Source: Microcaldota archaeon
GTDB lineage: Archaea; Micrarchaeota; Micrarchaeia; Anstonellales; Anstonellaceae
Direction of reading: 5' to 3'
Length of the DNA: 9,530 bases
Assembly (NCBI GenBank): GCA_026396355.1
Contig: JAPLWY010000031.1
Coordinates: 4,798 to 14,327, forward strand
Of the stretch, positions 6,340-9,530 are shown in pieces. Both the position numbers and the translations under genes were made by a program. The notes below the pieces were generated by a model that had not been told where the DNA came from, did not search any database, and saw nothing but the letters and a program-made list of their open reading frames with translations. Position 1 is the stretch's first letter; each line of letters begins with the position of its first letter.

Positions 6340-6644
6340 GAAGGGTAATCCGCGACTTGTACGGCATCCCATCCATCCAGGCGCTCTGCGGAAAGTCCAT
6401 CAACCAGATACTTTTCGACAATGGCATAAAGCGGGAATACCCCGAGGACATAATCAACCTGATAAAGCGCGCGGTGAACATGCGCGAGCACCTCAGGACC
6501 AACCGCTCGGACAAGCACAACCGCACCAAGCTCATACACGTCGAGTCCAAGATAGCAAGGCTCGCAAAATACTACACGCGCACAGGCGTGCTCCCGGCAG
6601 ACTGGAAGTACGACCCTGAGACAGCAGCGCTTTTGGTGAAGTGA
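6297..6644 (+). CDS. rps15: Small ribosomal subunit protein uS15, N-terminally truncated reading frame
   Basis: uS15 binds the central domain of 16S rRNA in the 30S subunit. This frame of 115 residues contains the later part of the archaeal N-terminal domain (KMGKEGKGPAEIGRVIRD, LYGIPS, CGKSINQIL). The S15 core follows, with NMREHLRTNRSDKHN, HVESKIARLAKYY and the closing LPADWKYDPETA. Archaeal uS15 is normally about 150 residues. The missing start is present upstream in another frame at 6262, where the good ribosome binding site lies. If this ATG is used, the only site ahead is a weak GAGGGG near 6284-6289. A shortened protein could still bind rRNA, since bacterial uS15 lacks the extension, but a disrupted gene or assembly error is more likely. 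eS1 follows after four bases, a pairing known in archaea. Confidence 0.85.
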   Translation: MLKMGKEGKGPAEIGRVIRDLYGIPSIQALCGKSINQILFDNGIKREYPEDIINLIKRAVNMREHLRTNRSDKHNRTKLIHVESKIARLAKYYTRTGVLPADWKYDPETAALLVK

Positions 6645-6648
6645 TCCT

Positions 6649-7239
6649 ATGGTTGAAAAAAAGGCAAAAGTCGTTGACAAGTGGAAGATGAAGAGCTGGT
6701 ACTCAATCGTGGCTCCCGAATCGTTCGAGTCCCGCGAGATTGGGCAGCTGGTCTCATCCGACGAGGCAAACCTCCTCAACCGCAAGATAAAAATCGGGCT
6801 CGGCGATTTGCTGGGCTCGTTTTCGCAGTCCACTGCCTACACCTCTCTCTACTTCAGGGTGAGCGAAGTGAAGGGCAAGACTGCGCACACGAAATTCATC
6901 GGGCATGAATTGGTGCCTGGCTATGTCAGGACGCTGGCGCGCAGGCGCCGCTCTGTGATGAACCAGGTGGACGACGCGGTTACAAAGGACGGAGTGCCGA
7001 TACGCATCAAGTCGATTTGCATCTCGGGCCTGAAAGTGAGCGAGGGCGTGCGCGCGGACGTGAGGAAAGGGATTTCCGAAGGTGTAAAAGCGCACGTGAA
7101 GGCAACCGATTTCTCCGCTTTAGTGCAGGAAATAGTTTTCGGCAAGTTCGCGGCAAAGATATACGCGGGCGTGAAGAAAATCGGTCCAATCAAGCGCGTC
7201 GAGATAAGGAAGAGCCAGGTAAAGGAAACCTTTGCCTGA
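6649..7239 (+). CDS. rps3ae: Small ribosomal subunit protein eS1 (S3Ae)
   Basis: eS1 is a 30S protein found in archaea and eukaryotes. The 196-residue sequence is full length. It shows the typical opening DKWKMKSWYSIVAPESF, the middle FIGHELVPGYVRTLARRRRS, the T-K-D-G segment, and the basic end KKIGPIKRVEIRKSQV. The ATG lies four bases after the uS15 stop, and GGTGA at 6635-6639, inside the end of uS15, gives the ribosome binding site. This indicates translation from a shared mRNA. In many archaea a RecJ-like gene lies between uS15 and eS1; here it is absent. Confidence 0.95.
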   Translation: MVEKKAKVVDKWKMKSWYSIVAPESFESREIGQLVSSDEANLLNRKIKIGLGDLLGSFSQSTAYTSLYFRVSEVKGKTAHTKFIGHELVPGYVRTLARRRRSVMNQVDDAVTKDGVPIRIKSICISGLKVSEGVRADVRKGISEGVKAHVKATDFSALVQEIVFGKFAAKIYAGVKKIGPIKRVEIRKSQVKETFA

Positions 7240-7290
7240 GTTTTTTCTCTTTTCTTCTTTTTTATTTTCTTTATTTTCTGTTTTATTCCA
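7240..7290 (+). terminator. T-rich terminator after eS1
   Basis: Directly after the eS1 stop codon the plus strand carries about 50 bases dominated by runs of three to six T, with no hairpin. Multiple T-tracts are the known archaeal termination signal, so this probably ends the uS15-eS1 transcript. Confidence 0.7.
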
Positions 7291-7319
7291 TATGTCAACA
7301 AATCTCCATATTCAGACAC

Positions 7320-7329
7320 CTTTAAAAAC
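7320..7329 (+). promoter_or_regulatory. TATA box for the ClpX-like ATPase gene
   Basis: TTTAAAAA at 7321-7328 lies about 55 bases before the start codon and after the T-rich terminator. A transcript start near 7350 would leave a leader of about 30 bases containing the GAGGAT site at 7371-7376. This suggests the ATPase is transcribed independently of the ribosomal operon. Confidence 0.55.
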
Positions 7330-7380
7330 CCTTTGCCCAAGATAATATCTTCCAGCGATGGTGAATAAAAGAGGATTTAC

Positions 7381-9003
7381 ATGTGGGGGGTTTTCGATCT
7401 TAGTGTAGAATATGCGGAAAACTTCTACGAAAATTCATTCGATGACGCCCGGCAGTCCGTGCTTCGTGCCATGAACGGGCAGAAAACAGATTACCGCGAC
7501 GAAGCGAACCTGCTTCTGGTGTCCCAGCGCATTTTTGCTCTTGCGTGCAGCGAAAAATACGGGAATCGCGCCCTTTGGCTGCTGGATGAGGCCGGGCCGT
7601 TTCTCCTGGATTATCTTCGCAAAGACAAATACTCTGCAGATATGCTCTCCCCGTTTTTTACATCTTTCTTCTTGGGCCGGCAGCACGGTTCCGAATGTCT
7701 TGAGACGCAGCAAGCCACTTCGGATTCACTGAGAGAATGGGGCATGCCTGAAGAACTGATTCCCCAAGTTGTAAGCAGGCTGTATGCCAACACGATGAAA
7801 CAATCCCCGGCAAATGCCCTTCCAGTTGAACAGCCGCCTACAACGGATCTCAAAAAACCCGAGACTCCAATGGCAAACTTAGTAAGCAAAATTCTTCCTA
7901 CAAAAAAAGATGCTGGCCAGGCGAACGTGCCAGCCTCAGAAATGAAAAAGCAGCCAGCCAATCCGGTTGCAACCGATTTGCAGGCAGTGACTCCTGCTGA
8001 AATTGCGGATTATTTCAGGAAAAGTGTCCGCAGCCAGGATGTTGCGGTCGAGGACTTTGCAATAGCCATCAAAGACCATGCCTGCCGGCCGCAGGGAGTG
8101 AAAACATCAAACATACTGGTTTTGGGGCCAACTGGCTGCGGCAAGACCTATCTTGGCAGGATATCTGCCAAATACCTCGGAGTGCCTTTCGGGGAGGCCA
8201 AAATGAGTTCAAAAAGCGCAACCGGCTATATTGGCGACAATCTCACCTCGATATTCCAGGATGTCCTGGATAAATCCCCGAGCCCGGGCGCGCTGAACCG
8301 CTCAATCATGTTCCTTGATGAGATAGACAAGCTTTCATTGCTCATGGACGACAAAGGGTTTGCTTCAAAGCTTCAAAACGAGCTTATCGGGTTCGTGGAA
8401 AGCAGCGCTGTCCGTGCTGAAACCGGTGTCCGCACAACTCAGCCCATAGATACCACTGAAATGCTTTTCATCGGGGCAGGCGCATTCATCGGCCTCAATT
8501 ATATCATCGCAGAGCGGGTCAATGCCTGCGGAAACGTGTCTGATGTGGAAAAAATAATCCGGGGCGAAATTGTGCCGAAAATAAAGCTTAGCATGCCCGA
8601 TGAAGAACTCTATGCTCAAATCATTCCAGATGATCTTGTAAGATACGGCCTGAGACCAGAGCTTGTGGGGCGGTTCCCAGTGGTCACGTTTGTACGCCCT
8701 CTCAAGACCGAGGACCTCATAGACATCCTCAAGAACAGCGAATCCTCCCCGCTTGCCCAGCAGCTGCGTCTTCTCTCAGAAGGATACAAAACGAACTGCA
8801 AGGTGGACGAATCCGCATACGAGCTGATAGCCCTCAAGGCAGTCGAGCTGAAAACAGGCGCAAGGGCGCTTGAGCCCATCTGCAATCAGGTTTTCAGGGA
8901 CATCAAATTCAACGCTAAAAAAAATGGCTCTGAAATGAAGATAAGCGTGGATTACGTCAAAAAGGCATTGTCTGGCAATGGAAAAACGATGCTGTTCTAC
9001 TGA
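7381..9003 (+). CDS. ClpX-like AAA+ ATPase with unrecognised N-terminal domain
   Basis: The C-terminal part (about 205-540) is a complete Clp/HSP100 AAA+ module closest to ClpX. It has Walker A GPTGCGKT (249-256), pore-loop GYIG (282-285, ClpX GYVG), Walker B IMFLDEID (309-316) and a sensor-1 region LFIGAGAFIGL. It also has the arginine finger in LRPELVGRFPVV (Arg431) and sensor-2 GARALEPI (Arg495). It should hydrolyse ATP and thread proteins. The ClpX zinc-binding domain is absent. Instead residues 1-140 form an unrecognised, mostly helical domain, joined by a Pro/Ala/Lys-rich linker (about 141-203). The loop that in ClpX carries the ClpP-docking IGF reads NACGNVSDVEKII here, so coupling to ClpP is doubtful. 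The ATG at 7381 is the first in frame after a stop at 7366-7368, with GAGGAT four bases ahead. ClpX is not part of the usual archaeal unfoldase set (PAN, Cdc48, LonB), so transfer from bacteria is likely. Confidence 0.85.
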   Translation: MWGVFDLSVEYAENFYENSFDDARQSVLRAMNGQKTDYRDEANLLLVSQRIFALACSEKYGNRALWLLDEAGPFLLDYLRKDKYSADMLSPFFTSFFLGRQHGSECLETQQATSDSLREWGMPEELIPQVVSRLYANTMKQSPANALPVEQPPTTDLKKPETPMANLVSKILPTKKDAGQANVPASEMKKQPANPVATDLQAVTPAEIADYFRKSVRSQDVAVEDFAIAIKDHACRPQGVKTSNILVLGPTGCGKTYLGRISAKYLGVPFGEAKMSSKSATGYIGDNLTSIFQDVLDKSPSPGALNRSIMFLDEIDKLSLLMDDKGFASKLQNELIGFVESSAVRAETGVRTTQPIDTTEMLFIGAGAFIGLNYIIAERVNACGNVSDVEKIIRGEIVPKIKLSMPDEELYAQIIPDDLVRYGLRPELVGRFPVVTFVRPLKTEDLIDILKNSESSPLAQQLRLLSEGYKTNCKVDESAYELIALKAVELKTGARALEPICNQVFRDIKFNAKKNGSEMKISVDYVKKALSGNGKTMLFY

Positions 9004-9029
9004 TGGCAGTTTTCTTCGTTCCGTGCAAC

Positions 9030-9061
9030 CCAGAGCCGTTTATTTTACTTCTTGTTTTCCC
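9030..9061 (+). terminator. Weak T-rich tract after the ClpX-like gene
   Basis: The short gap between the two convergent genes contains TTTATTTTACTTCTTGTTTT (9040-9059), suitable as an archaeal T-tract terminator for the ATPase transcript. No hairpin accompanies it. Confidence 0.35.
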
Positions 9062-9072
9062 ATTCTTGAAGC

Positions 9073-9525
9073 TTACTGCCCGTCTCCCCTGAGCTGCTCA
9101 ATCAGCCTGTTGAGGCTTCTCCATGCCTCGTCTCCGTCTGCCGACTTATACGCGCTGGCTATCACCCTGTAGGCAAAATAGAGTGCGGCAAGCGTGGCGA
9201 GCGCCCATTCAGGCGTAGCTCCTCCCTTGCCAGGGGTGAAAATGCCCAGCGGACCCTGGAGAACCCTGGCAAAAAGCTCCTTGGCCGGAAGCGTGGCGGC
9301 ATCAACAGCCACCCAAATTGCGGCAGCCGTGCCCAAAACTCCTGCAACAAGATTGATAAACGGCGCCACGGACTGCTTGAACTCGGCCAGCTTGCCTACC
9401 TCTGCAATCTGCAGCTCAGCCTCGCTTCTCATTTCCTTTGTCAAGCGGCTATTGGCAGCGGCTTTGGCGAATTCCTCCACCTCCCTTTCACTCGGCCAGC
9501 TTTTACCTCTCTCCTCGCGCGGCAC
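9073..9525 (-). CDS. Unknown small protein with two membrane helices (5' end may lie outside)
   Basis: I do not recognise this protein. At least 150 residues are visible. A charged N-terminal half (about 1-50) is rich in Glu, Lys and Arg and likely helical. Two hydrophobic segments follow, about 55-78 (FINLVAGVLGTAAAIWVAVD) and 106-126 (WALATLAALYFAYRVIASAY), joined by a loop with several glycines and prolines. It ends with a charged tail EAWRSLNRLIEQLRGDGQ. The GTG at 9525 is the first possible start, but the frame is open to the window edge five bases away, so the true start may be further upstream. It is convergent with the ClpX-like gene. Its layout (soluble part, membrane hairpin, short tail) resembles the protein at 5363-5947, without visible sequence similarity. 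Confidence 0.6.
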   Translation of the reverse strand: MPREERGKSWPSEREVEEFAKAAANSRLTKEMRSEAELQIAEVGKLAEFKQSVAPFINLVAGVLGTAAAIWVAVDAATLPAKELFARVLQGPLGIFTPGKGGATPEWALATLAALYFAYRVIASAYKSADGDEAWRSLNRLIEQLRGDGQ

Positions 9526-9530
9526 CTTTG

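Noticed and set aside
6262..6644. Programmed frameshift joining the two uS15 parts
   Set aside because: No slippery sequence is visible, and the joined product would still lack about 25 residues, so a deletion explains the data better.
6120..6833. Minus-strand open frame of 237 residues
   Set aside because: It is antisense to uS15 and eS1, which are certain, and its composition has no protein-like domain pattern.
7358..7408. Short upstream open frame starting at the ATG at 7358 and overlapping the ATPase start
   Set aside because: It has only 16 codons, and its ATG lies very near the predicted transcript start. It could be a leader peptide, but nothing beyond the ATG supports it.
1..9530. 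CRISPR array, insertion sequence or transposon ends
   Set aside because: There are no regularly spaced direct repeats with unique spacers, and no transposase or flanking terminal repeats.

Overview
This window looks like chromosomal DNA of an archaeon, most likely from a metagenome assembly. The archaeal evidence is a ribosomal protein pair of archaeal/eukaryotic type (uS15 followed by eS1/S3Ae), a valyl-tRNA synthetase, TATA-box-like promoters about 26 bases ahead of plausible transcript starts, GGTG/GAGGT Shine-Dalgarno sites and a T-tract terminator. A DPANN lineage such as Micrarchaeota or Diapherotrites is my guess from the mixture of repetitive surface proteins and small unknown membrane proteins. 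That placement is inference and not firm.

Layout from left to right. Positions 3-1622 (+) are the 3' part of a large secreted parallel beta-helix repeat protein, followed by a duplicated copy of its last codons. Positions 1710-2522 (-) encode a UppP/BacA-family polyprenyl-diphosphate phosphatase lacking the usual motif-1 histidine. A short AT-rich divergent promoter region separates it from valS (2612-4984, +), which is followed closely by a Pro/Lys-rich protein with two membrane helices (5011-5358, +). Convergent to that is a gene for an unknown Cys-containing protein with two membrane helices (5363-5947, -), which has a clear TATA box and ribosome binding site. Positions 5948-6261 hold no gene but contain a dense run of stem-loops, including a UUCG hairpin with a T-run, ahead of the uS15-eS1 operon (6262-7239, +). 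A T-rich terminator follows. Then comes a ClpX-like AAA+ ATPase with an unrecognised N-terminal domain (7381-9003, +), and finally a convergent small two-helix membrane protein gene that runs to the window edge (9073-9525, -).

Three points stand out. First, the uS15 reading frame is broken: the canonical N-terminus with its strong ribosome binding site is out of frame with the rest, and roughly 25 codons are missing between them. This is either an assembly error or a real truncation. Second, the ClpX-like ATPase keeps the whole ATPase core but has neither the ClpX zinc domain nor the IGF tripeptide that docks ClpP, so it may be a ClpP-independent unfoldase. Third, the region upstream of uS15 may encode a small RNA or a structured, regulated leader. 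Apart from the two ribosomal genes and the likely valS pair, the window shows no obvious single pathway. It mixes translation genes with cell-envelope and unknown membrane functions.
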